IMG/VR virus record: IMGVR_UViG_3300027851_000137 | Location: 1-21,990 of that record | Strand: one strand, 5' to 3' | Length of the DNA stretch: 21,990 nt | From: a virus | Part shown: positions 12,387 to 20,932 of the stretch, one piece after another | How positions within the stretch are numbered: position 1 is the first letter of the stretch | Layout of the letters: every line of letters begins with the position of its first letter | The notes under the pieces: generated by a model | Seen by the model: the letters and a program-made list of their open reading frames with translations, nothing else | What the model was told of the DNA's origin: nothing | Database searches by the model: none | Translations under genes and position numbers: made by a program

Positions 12387-12887
12387 TTGTCGGATCTGCG
12401 CGAAGTTCCCGGCTTCAACCGCTACTTAGCGGATTCGAAAGGGGTGTTGTACACCCGCAAAGGGAGGATCATCAGGGGCTGCAAAGATAAAGTCGGCTAT
12501 CTCGTGACGACCCTTCGCGACGATCAAGATAGAAAGCGAAATTTCTATATCCATAGGGCAGTGGCTCTTGCTTTCTTAGGTATTCCAGAGGAAGGGTTCG
12601 ACACCGTCGATCATATCGACGGGAATAAATCGAATAATAAAATAGAAAATCTCAGGTGGCTTTCTCTTTCTGAAAATGTCGTGCTCGGGATGTTAAGAAA
12701 TGGTCGCAGATTCAGCGACAATGAGATACGCGATATCCGTGAGATGGCCAAAGATGGGTTTGTGTACGCGATGATTGCTGAAAAATACAACGTCAGCGCC
12801 GATAGAATAATAACAGCGGTTTTCAATAATTACGATAAGGTGGGTGGCAAACCTGAGCGTCGTGGGCAGAAGAAAGGGCACAGATGA
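12387..12887 (+). CDS. HNH homing-type endonuclease (NUMOD4-like plus HNH)
   Basis: A 166-residue product starting at TTG 12387 behind GGGAGGAAAG. N-terminal EVPGFNRYLADSKGVLYTRK (residues 6-25) is NUMOD4-like. The nuclease core has His56 (YIHRAVALAF) and DHIDGNKSNNKIENLRW (75-91), the HNH_3 pattern of phage homing enzymes. Residues 108-146 (FSDNEIRDIREMAKDG…IAEKYNVS) form a helix-turn-helix-like DNA-binding end. It sits between terminase and the head genes behind a 95-base gap and has more AT-rich codons than its neighbours, as expected for an inserted selfish gene. A helper role in packaging, as for some terminase-linked HNH proteins, is an alternative. Confidence 0.85.
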   Translation: MSDLREVPGFNRYLADSKGVLYTRKGRIIRGCKDKVGYLVTTLRDDQDRKRNFYIHRAVALAFLGIPEEGFDTVDHIDGNKSNNKIENLRWLSLSENVVLGMLRNGRRFSDNEIRDIREMAKDGFVYAMIAEKYNVSADRIITAVFNNYDKVGGKPERRGQKKGHR

Positions 12888-13186
12888 GTACGGGTTTCGA
12901 AGACTTTATCAGGTACCGGGTAATCAACCCTCCGTTAGCCCTTGAGCGTCTATACATGCACATTCAAATTCTGCAGGAGCAGGCGTCCGGTGCGCGCACC
13001 CAAGCCGACGGCGTCGCCTACGATCCGCAGCCGCTCCTGATGCAGCTCGGTGCGGACAGCTTCCTGATGCGCGAAGCGAATCGACTCGAAGGCGTTGTGC
13101 ATGGTGTCGGGATTCCGCGCATGGTTCCAACTCGTCGCGTTGACGGCGGAACTGTTTCAGCCCCCGACACCGCATTCGGAGGCTGA
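12884..13186 (+). CDS. Small head protein, connector position (gpW-like place)
   Basis: A 100-residue product beginning MSTGFEDFIRYRVINPPLAL, overlapping the HNH gene end by four bases with AAAGGG upstream. It lies between terminase and portal, where lambda-like phages carry gpW, the head-tail connector. Sequence similarity to gpW is not obvious: an N-terminal helical half (ALERLYMHIQILQEQASG) precedes a Gly/Pro/Val-rich tail. Function is inferred only from position; it could equally be a portal partner. Confidence 0.5.
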   Translation: MSTGFEDFIRYRVINPPLALERLYMHIQILQEQASGARTQADGVAYDPQPLLMQLGADSFLMREANRLEGVVHGVGIPRMVPTRRVDGGTVSAPDTAFGG

Positions 13187-13189
13187 CGC

Positions 13190-14890
13190 ATGGCCCGCTC
13201 GAAGCTTCGTCCGAAGGTCAAGGCCAGCAAGCAGAAGGCAGCCCGAGCTGTCTCCGCTCCGCGAACGACGGTGAAGGTGACGAAGGTCCTCGGCCCGCTC
13301 GCGGCCACTGCGAACAACTTTTACAATCGGATCCATCAGATCGTCGCAGTGCAGAAGCAGGCGGTCCAGGCTCGGCGCGGCAGCTACCGTGCGGCGATGA
13401 ATCCGCGCAGTCGCCTCCAGACGCCGTATGGAGGCAGCGGCGATCAGCACGTCGACATGTGGTCACGCCGCATGATGCGTGAGCTGTCGCGTGACATGGA
13501 TCGCAACGCCGACACGTTCGGTGTTCTCCATGACGCCTTCGCCGCCGCCATCATCGGAGATGGCGTCAAGTACCGCCCGACCACCGACAATCCGGAGTGG
13601 AATAAGCTCGCTGCGAAGAAGATGGACGAGTTGCTGAAGCGTGACCGCGGCGGCATCGACGTGCGCGGTATTCGTACCGGCTACCGCATCGGGTACGATC
13701 TGGTGCGCGCCTTCGCGGTTGACGGTGAGTCCGGTCTCCTGCAGCTCAGCGACTACACGGTGCAGGGCTTCGAGTCGGAGCAGATCACGAACGGCGGGAC
13801 GATGGCCGAGCGGGATGTCGACGGTGTTAAGTGCAACGTCGACGGCACCCTGACGAAGTTCCACATCGCTCCCTATGACAACATGGGCCGGCTCGACTTC
13901 GGAGCGGGCGACGACTACGACGCGGACACGGTGATCTGGAACGCGAACCGTTCGCGCTTCTCCCAGACCCGCGGCGTCCCGCTCATCGTCGGCGGCATCG
14001 ACGACTGGGAGCGTCTCGATTCGTTCCGAGAGTCGGAGATCATCGCGGCCGAGCAGGGCAGCCAGATCTACGGAGCGATTCAGCATCGCGAGGGAGATAT
14101 GGGTACGTCGCGCCCATTCTCCGGGAACGCGAACGATCCGAGTCAGACGATTCGCGGCGGCTTGAAAGATGGGAGCGGCGGCGAAGGTGTACAGGTGGAT
14201 TGGCAGCCGACTGTGGCTGGTGCGCTCCTCGATCTACCGGACGGCAAGGAATATGTTCCGGTCAATCCGCAGCGGCCGAATCCGAACGCTGTTCCGTTTA
14301 TGATGGAGTTGATTCGGCAGTTCTCGGCCAAGGCCGGGCTACCCTATGAATACGTCTACAATGACGTGCGCGGGCTGTCGTGGTCGGTGAATCGCGCATT
14401 GGTGCAGATGGCCCGCGACCGCATTTCGATCTGGCAGACACAGACGTTCGCGCCTGGCTTCTCGCGACTCTATGTGTGGCTGCTCCAGGGGCTGATCGAG
14501 CGTGGCGAGCTGGAGGAGATCGAGGGATGGAACGCACATGAGCTGCAGTGGTCGCGCATCTCCTGGCCTGACGAAGGCGCCGAATATGACGCGCAGTCAA
14601 CCGGCCTGCTCAAGGGGCTGACGACTCGTCATCGCGTTCACGGGCCGCTCTGGCGTGACATTCTGGAGGAGCGCGCTACCGAGCTGACGTTCGCCTCGGA
14701 ACTCGCCATGAAGCACAACGCGAAATTTCCCGACTTCCAGGTCACCCCGCAATTCTTCCTCGGGTTCGAGGGTGAGATCAGCAAGACGGAGACCGACAAT
14801 ACGTCTGAGACCACAGTCGACGGGCAGAAGGTTGCTTCGAAGAACAAGAACGCGGCCCGCGTTGCCGCCATGCGAAAGGCTTCCCGATGA
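13190..14890 (+). CDS. Portal protein (lambda gpB-type)
   Basis: A 566-residue protein, GGAGG upstream of ATG 13190. Order fits the lambda-type portal family: basic N-terminus, RRGSYRAAMNPRSRLQ (about residues 62-77), the helix WSRRMMRELSRDMDRNAD followed by an AAIIGDGVKYRP turn, a central beta/clip region (GGIDDWERLDSFRESEIIAA, about 264-283), and PYEYVYNDVRGLSWSVNRAL (about 385-404), a late signature of the family. As a dodecamer it forms the DNA entry ring of the head and docks terminase. Length matches lambda gpB (533). Its stop overlaps the protease start by four bases. Confidence 0.85.
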   Translation: MARSKLRPKVKASKQKAARAVSAPRTTVKVTKVLGPLAATANNFYNRIHQIVAVQKQAVQARRGSYRAAMNPRSRLQTPYGGSGDQHVDMWSRRMMRELSRDMDRNADTFGVLHDAFAAAIIGDGVKYRPTTDNPEWNKLAAKKMDELLKRDRGGIDVRGIRTGYRIGYDLVRAFAVDGESGLLQLSDYTVQGFESEQITNGGTMAERDVDGVKCNVDGTLTKFHIAPYDNMGRLDFGAGDDYDADTVIWNANRSRFSQTRGVPLIVGGIDDWERLDSFRESEIIAAEQGSQIYGAIQHREGDMGTSRPFSGNANDPSQTIRGGLKDGSGGEGVQVDWQPTVAGALLDLPDGKEYVPVNPQRPNPNAVPFMMELIRQFSAKAGLPYEYVYNDVRGLSWSVNRALVQMARDRISIWQTQTFAPGFSRLYVWLLQGLIERGELEEIEGWNAHELQWSRISWPDEGAEYDAQSTGLLKGLTTRHRVHGPLWRDILEERATELTFASELAMKHNAKFPDFQVTPQFFLGFEGEISKTETDNTSETTVDGQKVASKNKNAARVAAMRKASR

Positions 14891-15936
14891 CCCCTCACCT
14901 TCGTGCGAGCGCGACGCTCGTGGCAGAGAGCACGAGTATGCTTCCCGGCACGCAGAGCGCCGAGAAAGACGGGACTTGGCGTCTCAATTCCGGTTCAGAA
15001 ATGATCGTCGAGATCGAGGGGCTGAATAACGGCAAGCCCTGCAGGCTCGTTCTCGATCTGGAAAGCTGCCGCCCAAAGAACAAGAAGATTCACGCGCTTT
15101 TCGATCACAACAAGAAGCTGATCATCGGGTACTGGGACAATTTCCAGACCAACAGCGACGGCATCAACGCCGATTTCCATCTGATGAAGACGGAGAACGA
15201 TGTCGAAGCTGCTGCGCTCCCCGAGGTCGTCAAGACCGGCTGCATGATCCGTAACGGCGTCCCTATTCAGGTCTCCGTCGGCGCTGCCGCGGGAGACAAT
15301 GGGAGCTGGGATCTGGTCGAAGGCAAAGTCCAGTGCAACGGTCGCGAATACGACGGCGCTGGCGAACTTCCTCTCATCATTCTTCGTGGTGGAGAACTCG
15401 ACGAGTCCTCCATTGTCACGTTCGGCGCCGACGATCAGACGGGTCGTCTCGCCGCATCACAGAAACCCGTCATCAAGAAAAAGGAGACCCTCATGAGCGA
15501 TTTGCTCAAGGTTCTGCTCGGCAAGACCGCCGAGAAGCATCATGGTCTCGTCGCTCGGTGCGTTGCCGAGGGTCTCGACGAGTCCGCAACTCTCATCAAG
15601 GTCCACGCGGCCGACGACGCGGCGAAGGACGAAACCATCAAGGCTCAGGCGCAGCAGATCGAAGAGCTGACCGCTAAGCTCAACGACTACGCCCAGAAGG
15701 GCCAGGAGGAGCAGGAGAAGGAGACCGCCGATCGTCTCGCGCTCGCCGCTTCCAAGGGCAGTCAGAAGGGCATCCGCTTCGGCGGCGAGGCCGAGGGCAC
15801 GAAGAAGGTCGAGGCCGCGCAGGTCACGACCATGACGCAGGCGATCAAGGTGACCGCCGCGAAGCACACCAATCTGAAGGGCTTCGCCCTTCGCCGTCAG
15901 GCGCGTCAGGACTTCCCTGATGCCGAGGAGAAGTAA
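14887..15936 (+). CDS. Prohead serine protease with C-terminal scaffold region
   Basis: A 349-residue protein. The N-terminal domain has KKIHALFDHNK with His69 and His74, PIQVSVGA with Ser130 (residues 126-133) and SIVTFGAD (175-182), the layout of herpesvirus/U35-like prohead proteases; Ser130 and one of the histidines are the likely catalytic pair. The C-terminal part, from about residue 203, is helical and charged with a coiled-coil segment (IKAQAQQIEELTAKLNDYAQ). It begins with an internal start (15493) that would give scaffold alone. The protease should cut scaffold and capsid inside the prohead. Starts at ATG 14887 overlapping the portal stop. Confidence 0.75.
   Translation: MTPHLRASATLVAESTSMLPGTQSAEKDGTWRLNSGSEMIVEIEGLNNGKPCRLVLDLESCRPKNKKIHALFDHNKKLIIGYWDNFQTNSDGINADFHLMKTENDVEAAALPEVVKTGCMIRNGVPIQVSVGAAAGDNGSWDLVEGKVQCNGREYDGAGELPLIILRGGELDESSIVTFGADDQTGRLAASQKPVIKKKETLMSDLLKVLLGKTAEKHHGLVARCVAEGLDESATLIKVHAADDAAKDETIKAQAQQIEELTAKLNDYAQKGQEEQEKETADRLALAASKGSQKGIRFGGEAEGTKKVEAAQVTTMTQAIKVTAAKHTNLKGFALRRQARQDFPDAEEK
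15493..15936 (+). CDS. Nested in-frame scaffold protein, 147 aa
   Basis: ATG 15493 (codon 203 of the protease frame) has an AAGGAG Shine-Dalgarno six bases upstream, a better signal than at many gene starts here. The product MSDLLKVLLGKTAEKHHGLV… is mostly helix and coiled coil, rich in Lys/Glu/Ala, as scaffolds are. Lambda uses this design: Nu3 scaffold is translated from inside the gpC protease gene. The internal start explains how scaffold could be made in excess over protease. Translation from it is inferred from sequence. Confidence 0.65.
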   Translation: MSDLLKVLLGKTAEKHHGLVARCVAEGLDESATLIKVHAADDAAKDETIKAQAQQIEELTAKLNDYAQKGQEEQEKETADRLALAASKGSQKGIRFGGEAEGTKKVEAAQVTTMTQAIKVTAAKHTNLKGFALRRQARQDFPDAEEK

Positions 15937-15938
15937 TC

Positions 15939-16283
15939 ATGAGCGTCCAGGTCAACAATCCCGCCATCACTGTCGTCGCGGGTGAAGCCCTCGCCGCCCG
16001 TCGTCTGGTGAAGGCCGACGGCACCTACGCTGATCTCGGGACCACCCGCGATTATGTCGGCATCACCCAGGAACCCCGCGCTAGCGGCGAGCAGACCCCT
16101 GTTCGTCTCACCAGCGCCGGGACGGCGATCATGGTGGCTTCGGCCGCTGTGACCACGCAGACGGTCGTGTACAAGGCCAACGACGGCAAGGTCTCGAACG
16201 TCTCGACCGGCTCGATCCGTGTCGGCATCGCGCTGGAGGCTGCCTCCGGTGACGGCGTCGAATTCCAGGTCCTGCCGGACTAA
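15939..16283 (+). CDS. Capsid decoration protein (DUF2190-like)
   Basis: A 114-residue product with GAGGAG upstream, just before the major capsid gene. Small all-beta make-up: VNNPAITVVAGEALAARRLV (residues 5-24), DYVGITQEP (about 38-46), AGTAIMVASAAV (about 60-71), and a final RVGIALEAASGDGVEFQV. The motif series 'G.A…R.V…..G.T…A..G..V.V…G.A.V….A' fits DUF2190/capsid-cement proteins, which bind capsid threefold or centre sites and stabilise the filled head. Lambda gpD is the functional analogue. Confidence 0.75.
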   Translation: MSVQVNNPAITVVAGEALAARRLVKADGTYADLGTTRDYVGITQEPRASGEQTPVRLTSAGTAIMVASAAVTTQTVVYKANDGKVSNVSTGSIRVGIALEAASGDGVEFQVLPD

Positions 16284-16309
16284 CCCTCAACAATCACTGA
16301 AAGACAGCC

Positions 16310-17329
16310 ATGATCAATACTGGAACCGCAACGCCGCGCCTGGATCTCCTCGGCCCCATCCTGCAGGAAGGGATGCCCGAGGAGGCCTATGTCGCCAATC
16401 GCATTCTGCCGACCCTTGTCGTGCAGAAGCGCAAGGGTGCCATCCCTTCCTTCCTCTTCAACGATGCGCAGGCGCTGACCATCAAGCACGCGCCGAAGAC
16501 CGGATTCGCACAGATCCAGTCGAAGCTCGGTCAGGAAGACTATTCCTGTGAAGAGGCCGGCATCGAGGAGATGCTCTCGAAGGAGGATTACGAAATCCTC
16601 GGCCGCGACTACGCCCAGGAGACCATCGTCCGCAAGCTGGTGCATGTCGTGCTGCGTGCGCGTGACTATGCGCTGTCGCAGGCGATGTTCTCGGCCGCTG
16701 GCGAGACCACCTTCGCGGCGAACCTCGTCACGGCCTCGGCAGTGTGGTCGGGCGGCGACGCCTCGACCGGCAAGCCGCTGGACAATGTGATGGAGGCGAA
16801 GATGAAGATCGCCAAGTCGACCGGCACGATCGCGAATGCGATGGTGATCGGCTACGAGGGCTATCTGAATCTCTGCAAGAACGCCCAGATCCGCACGGCT
16901 GTTCGTGCGAACTTCGGCTTCGGCAGCGACAAGGGGGCCGACGCTGTCGCCCTGGAGCTGAAGACCAAGGACCTCGCCGCGCTCTTCGGCCTCGAAGAGA
17001 TCATCGTCGCTCCCGGCGTCTACGACACCGCACAGGAAGGCGCGACGCAGTCGCTGTCGTTCCTGTGGCCCGCGACCTACGCCATGGTCTTCCGCAAGTC
17101 GAAGAGCGGGACCGACGTCCGCGAGGTCGGCCTCGGCCGCACCTTCGTGTACGATCTGGCCTCGACCTTCAACGAGCTGACGACCATGAACGCGCTGGAC
17201 ACCCTGCGCGGCCTCATGATCGAACAGTACCCACGCGTTGATGTCGACGCCGATGTGCTGCGCGTGCGCGAGTACATCGATATGCAGGTGCTGCTGCCGA
17301 AGGCGGCGAGCCTGCTGAAGTCGCTGTGA
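16310..17329 (+). CDS. Major capsid protein (HK97 fold)
   Basis: A 339-residue protein, near the length of lambda gpE (341), in the expected place after decoration. An N-terminal EEAYVANRILPTLVVQKRKG opening is followed by a long helical spine (CEEAGIEEMLSKEDYEILGR, then ETIVRKLVHVVLRARDYALS), then beta-rich domains ending KSGTDVREVGLGRTFVYDLA. This is typical of major capsid proteins with the HK97 fold, without an N-terminal prodomain. The nearest SD before ATG 16310 is only GAAAG. The high-usage codons (CTC, GTC, AAG) agree with high expression. Confidence 0.75.
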   Translation: MINTGTATPRLDLLGPILQEGMPEEAYVANRILPTLVVQKRKGAIPSFLFNDAQALTIKHAPKTGFAQIQSKLGQEDYSCEEAGIEEMLSKEDYEILGRDYAQETIVRKLVHVVLRARDYALSQAMFSAAGETTFAANLVTASAVWSGGDASTGKPLDNVMEAKMKIAKSTGTIANAMVIGYEGYLNLCKNAQIRTAVRANFGFGSDKGADAVALELKTKDLAALFGLEEIIVAPGVYDTAQEGATQSLSFLWPATYAMVFRKSKSGTDVREVGLGRTFVYDLASTFNELTTMNALDTLRGLMIEQYPRVDVDADVLRVREYIDMQVLLPKAASLLKSL

Positions 17330-17332
17330 TCG

Positions 17333-17381
17333 ATGGTTGATAGGGTGGGGTGGCCTGAGAGCACCCCTCCCGTTCAACCAT
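17333..17381. terminator. Hairpin after the major capsid gene
   Basis: ATGGTTGA (17333-17340) pairs with TCAACCAT (17374-17381) and the inner GGGTGGGGTG with CACCCCTCCC. This gives a long, strong stem four bases after the capsid stop. No U run follows, so it may act by pausing or 3'-end protection, lowering tail-fibre expression relative to capsid. Confidence 0.5.
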
Positions 17382-17397
17382 CCTCACAGGGGCTTGC

Positions 17398-17814
17398 ATG
17401 AGCATTGTCCGTGCGCGAACAAAATCATACGGGCCAGCCCTTCTCGACATCCAAATCGAGCAGGGTGCCGACTTCTATCTCCCCTTCGAGCTGAGTCGCG
17501 GCGGCTCGCCATGGGATCTGACCAACTGCACACTGGAAGCACACTTCTCGCTAGCGTGGTCGCCAGGAGAGGCATGCGTCGATCTGGAGGTGATTGTCAA
17601 GGACGCACTGGCTGGAACGTGCAAAATCAAGTTCCCCGCTGCGTCGTCGCTCAACCTCGTTCTTCCATCCCCTCCGCGTAAGACCGTTGAGCCGTCGGTG
17701 TTCCAACTCGGCGGGTGGGTCTTCAACGTCACCGACCCATCAATAACTGACTGCCCAACCAAGCGCATGGCCGAAGGCATCGTGCAGATGGATCGTGACC
17801 CATGCCTGGCATAG
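17398..17814 (+). CDS. Phage protein preceding the tail fibre, 138 aa
   Basis: Product begins MSIVRARTKSYGPALLDIQI, then EQGADFYLPFELSRGGSPWD, LTNCTLEAHFSLAW and a final GGWVFNVTDPSITDCPTKRM. This fits a beta-sandwich protein often found just upstream of tail fibres in phages ('IEQGA.F…..D.TG.T….' followed by a Y/W-D-(L/V) strand). Function is not established; adsorption-apparatus assembly is a guess from position. It overlaps the fibre start by 13 bases, so the two are probably translated together. Confidence 0.55.
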   Translation: MSIVRARTKSYGPALLDIQIEQGADFYLPFELSRGGSPWDLTNCTLEAHFSLAWSPGEACVDLEVIVKDALAGTCKIKFPAASSLNLVLPSPPRKTVEPSVFQLGGWVFNVTDPSITDCPTKRMAEGIVQMDRDPCLA

Positions 17815-20567
17815 AAATCACCGTCCCTACGCAGCCCGAGATCACCATTGCGGTGACGGACGAAACCGTCGAACTGAATCTCGTCTACATCAGTGCCGAC
17901 CCAGCGTTCGTACATAACGACCTAAATGGACGCAGCACTGCCGATGCTCATCCTCAATCAGCCGTCACTGGGCTGGTGGCTGATCTCGCGCTGAAGGCTC
18001 CGCTGGCTTCCCCTGCGCTCACAGGGGTTCCGACTGCCCCCACTGCCGTTCCGAACACATCGACGACGCAAATAGCCACAACGGCATTCGCCAAGGCCGA
18101 GGCTGACGCGGCAGAAGCCGTGGCCATTGCGGCGAGCGACCCTGTCGGATCGGCTGCGGCGGCGCAAGCGTACGCCATTCAGCGTGCCAATCACACGGGG
18201 ACGCAGCTCGCAGCGACGATTTCAGATTTCGTAGCTGCAGCTCTCGCAGCGACAATTGCGGCTTACGATCCGGCAGGATCCGCGGCGGCGGCGCAAGCGT
18301 ATGCCGTACAACGGGCAAACCACACGGGCACACAGCTAGCTGCGACCATTAGTGACTTCGGTTCGGCTGCGTTGGCAGCGACGGCTGCAGCCTACGACCC
18401 CGCAGGATCAGCAGCGGCGGCACAGGCGGCCAGTCAACCCCTCGACGCCGATCTAACGGCCATCGCAGCCCTTACGACAACCGCCTACGGTCGCGGATTC
18501 CTGCCGCTCGCTGACGCCGCTGCCGCACTGACCTACATCGGCGCCCAGGTGGCCGGCAGCTACCAGCCGTCGGACGCGACCCTGACCGCCCTGGCTGGCA
18601 CCGTCTTCGGAGCCAACGGTCAGGTGCTGATTAGCACGGGTAGCGACTTCGCCTGGTCAGGCGCGTCCCTGACCTACGTCTCCTCCGTCCTCGCCGGCTC
18701 TGGCGGCACCGCCCCCAGCGCCCGTGCGGCGACGGAGTGGGCAACGGCAGGCGGCGTTGGTCGGTGGGGCACGCAGGTGCGGTGCGATGGCACGGCGGCG
18801 GATTCGATCCTGACGGCGGGCGGCGCTGGCATATCTGGCCATGTCGCCATCGGCGCCGCAGCATCGGTAAGCGCCGATTATCTGCTGACCGTGGCAGAGA
18901 ACTACACGGGCAGCGCTGCTGTATTCCGCGGTGTCCGGATCCAGTCCACCCACAGCACACCGGCAGCAGCCTCTGCATCCACCGGCCTTGATGTAATCCA
19001 CACGACCGCCGGCACGAACGGCATGGACCACATCGTCAGCGGCCAGTTTCGCGGCACGGCCGGCGGGACGGGCACGCTGACTTGGGCCTATGCCGTCCAT
19101 GGCAACATGGGCGTCGATGGGCGAACCGTTACGAATCTGGCGCAGCTGTACGCCTATAATGCGCCAGTGACATCGGGGACTGTCGCGAAGAAATACGGCT
19201 GCTTCGTTGAGCTGCAGACCGGCGGAACCGAGAATTGGGGCCTATACTCCGAGGACCGCAACAACGCGCTCGGCAAGGCCGGGGTCCAACTCAACATCGG
19301 TCAGAGCGGGACGAATTATCCATCTATCGGATATAATGTTTTGTACGGCGGCACTGGCGGCGCGTGGACCTCCCGCATCACCGATCGTTGCCATATGCTG
19401 GATTTCGGCGGGTCGGGGGCAACTGCATTCACATTTAAGTCGAGCGCCTCCGTAGCAGCTGGCGGCGCGATAACCTGGACAACGCTCGGAACGTGGACGA
19501 CGTCACTGCTCACCGTTAATACCGCCACAACGCTAACCGCTGCGCTGACGGCTACCAGCATCACCATGGCCGGCGCGCTGTCGGGCGTGACGACGCTGAC
19601 TAGCAGCGGCAATGCCGCCATTGCCCAGACCGCTGCTTCACTGGGCGTCACCGCCCGCCTGCGCGTCGATGCTCCGAACAGCAACACCGGACCTGCCCTG
19701 GCGATTGTGGCTGATTCAGTCGGTCGTGGATTTGGCCTGTACGGCGCAGGATACGTGGATGGCGTGTCCGGATCCGCGATGGTCATCAACACCACCGCCA
19801 GCGGTGCCGCGTGGTATGTGTTTACGACCGGCAACACAGTGGCCGGTGTTCTGGCGCTGCCGCAGTCCGCCGTCATCGGCACCACCGCCCTCGTCAGCAC
19901 CGAGCGCGCCCGTATCGCGGGCGGCACCGACGCGACCACGATCACACCCGGAGCGACGGACTTCCTGGTCGGCGGCGGTGGCGCGCACCTGGGCGGGAAT
20001 CTTAAGATCGCCGGAACGACGACGGTGGCGAATGGGTCGGCCGGCGCCCCCGGCCTGCGCTTGGCGTCTGACATTCACGGGCTGTATCGCGCTGGCTCCA
20101 CGACTCTCGGCATATCCGTCGCTGGAGTTGCCGCGCTAAATATCGGTGCGCCATCTGCTGGGTTTGGTGGCGGATTCCAGATCCAGTGCCCAGTTGACGG
20201 TGATGTCGGGTATATCTATCCGTCGCGCAACACAAGCAGCATAGACCTGTACGGCGGCACATCAGCCAGTACCGGCGCGCATGTTCGTGTCTACGGGGCC
20301 AGCCATGCGAGCAAGGCTAGCAACGTAGAAATCACCAACGGAAATACAGCCAGAATCACTATCGACGGGGCCGGCAACATCGTCTGCGGTAGCGCGGCGC
20401 TAGCCACGACTGCCACAGACGGGTTCCTGCACATCTCCTCGTCGGCCGGCGCACCGACAGGCGTTCCCACCGCATCAACTGGCCGCGTCCCCATCCATAT
20501 CGACACCACGAACATCCGCATCTACGCCTATATTGGCGGGGCGTGGAAGTACGCAGCCCTGATCTGA
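17802..20567 (+). CDS. Tail fibre / receptor-binding protein, 921 aa
   Basis: Near the N-terminus, LKAPLASPALTGVPTAPTAV followed by TSTTQIATTAFAKAEAD is a classic tail-fibre module. Three copies of a 43-residue unit start at residues 113, 156 and 199 (DP-GSAAAAQA opening; the first two continue RANHTGTQLAATISDF, the third is cut short). The rest is Gly/Ser/Thr/Ala-rich beta-repeat, with no intramolecular chaperone recognised, ending in NIRIYAYIGGAWKYAALI, a common fibre C-terminus. It should form a trimeric shaft and tip that bind the host surface. It follows the head genes directly with no tail-tube genes in between. Repeats in DNA are near-exact (129 bp). Confidence 0.8.
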   Translation: MPGIEITVPTQPEITIAVTDETVELNLVYISADPAFVHNDLNGRSTADAHPQSAVTGLVADLALKAPLASPALTGVPTAPTAVPNTSTTQIATTAFAKAEADAAEAVAIAASDPVGSAAAAQAYAIQRANHTGTQLAATISDFVAAALAATIAAYDPAGSAAAAQAYAVQRANHTGTQLAATISDFGSAALAATAAAYDPAGSAAAAQAASQPLDADLTAIAALTTTAYGRGFLPLADAAAALTYIGAQVAGSYQPSDATLTALAGTVFGANGQVLISTGSDFAWSGASLTYVSSVLAGSGGTAPSARAATEWATAGGVGRWGTQVRCDGTAADSILTAGGAGISGHVAIGAAASVSADYLLTVAENYTGSAAVFRGVRIQSTHSTPAAASASTGLDVIHTTAGTNGMDHIVSGQFRGTAGGTGTLTWAYAVHGNMGVDGRTVTNLAQLYAYNAPVTSGTVAKKYGCFVELQTGGTENWGLYSEDRNNALGKAGVQLNIGQSGTNYPSIGYNVLYGGTGGAWTSRITDRCHMLDFGGSGATAFTFKSSASVAAGGAITWTTLGTWTTSLLTVNTATTLTAALTATSITMAGALSGVTTLTSSGNAAIAQTAASLGVTARLRVDAPNSNTGPALAIVADSVGRGFGLYGAGYVDGVSGSAMVINTTASGAAWYVFTTGNTVAGVLALPQSAVIGTTALVSTERARIAGGTDATTITPGATDFLVGGGGAHLGGNLKIAGTTTVANGSAGAPGLRLASDIHGLYRAGSTTLGISVAGVAALNIGAPSAGFGGGFQIQCPVDGDVGYIYPSRNTSSIDLYGGTSASTGAHVRVYGASHASKASNVEITNGNTARITIDGAGNIVCGSAALATTATDGFLHISSSAGAPTGVPTASTGRVPIHIDTTNIRIYAYIGGAWKYAALI
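18138..18426. repeat. 129-bp tandem coding repeats in the fibre gene
   Basis: Units begin at 18138, 18267 and 18396, exactly 129 bases apart; the last is partial (…GSAAAAQAAS). They encode near-identical shaft modules that differ mostly at synonymous or small-residue positions. Such arrays recombine and can change shaft length. Confidence 0.8.
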
Positions 20568-20575
20568 GGACCCCC

Positions 20576-20932
20576 ATGGCCACCGTCACCATCCCCGCCC
20601 CCGCCACGCAGCAGGAAGTTCGCGTCGATACGCTGATCCTTCGCAACAACCTTAACGAGCACCTGCCCGAGTTCCCGGCGCTACCGACCGACGAACAGGT
20701 CATCGCCAAGTTCGGCGGATCGCAGATGGACCGCATGCTGGAGCCGCAGGACGCCACCGGCAAGCAGGTCGGCGAGCGCATCCGCGTCAGCCCGACCGCG
20801 CCATTGCCACTGGCAGACATCCTGACCCGCACCTATCAGCGGCCCGATGGCAGCACCTTCTCGGGTCGGCAAATGATGTGGGACATCCAGATCATGGCCG
20901 ACTTCCACAAGGCCGAGGGGCTGGCCCCGTAG
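20576..20932 (+). CDS. Hypothetical protein after the tail fibre, 118 aa
   Basis: Start ATG 20576 follows AGGA, 9 bases beyond the fibre stop; a start 33 bases upstream would overlap the fibre and is rejected. Product MATVTIPAPATQQEVRVDTL… has a helix LRNNLNEHLPEFPALPTDEQ and a C-terminal region ending QIMADFHKAEGLAP. No family recognised; position suggests a fibre-assembly or baseplate accessory. Confidence 0.6.
   Translation: MATVTIPAPATQQEVRVDTLILRNNLNEHLPEFPALPTDEQVIAKFGGSQMDRMLEPQDATGKQVGERIRVSPTAPLPLADILTRTYQRPDGSTFSGRQMMWDIQIMADFHKAEGLAP

Noticed and set aside
10201-12887. A group I intron around the HNH gene
   Set aside because: The terminase frame is complete through its stop at 12291 and the portal-side genes are intact, so nothing is interrupted.
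12884-13186. Naming this gene gpW
   Set aside because: Only the position fits; the sequence shows no gpW signature, so it was left as a position-based call.
16280-17377. A 365-codon open frame on the minus strand
   Set aside because: It is the antisense of the major capsid gene, its composition (His/Arg/Leu/Gly-rich) follows the coding strand's codon bias, and no Shine-Dalgarno-supported start was seen.
18138-18426. Possible CRISPR-like array
   Set aside because: Repeats are 129 bp, in frame and encode a protein module; there are no short repeat/spacer units.
19316-20074. A 252-codon minus-strand frame inside the fibre gene
   Set aside because: Shadow of the Ala/Thr/Gly-rich fibre frame; translation is Pro/Ala/Val-rich without any motif.
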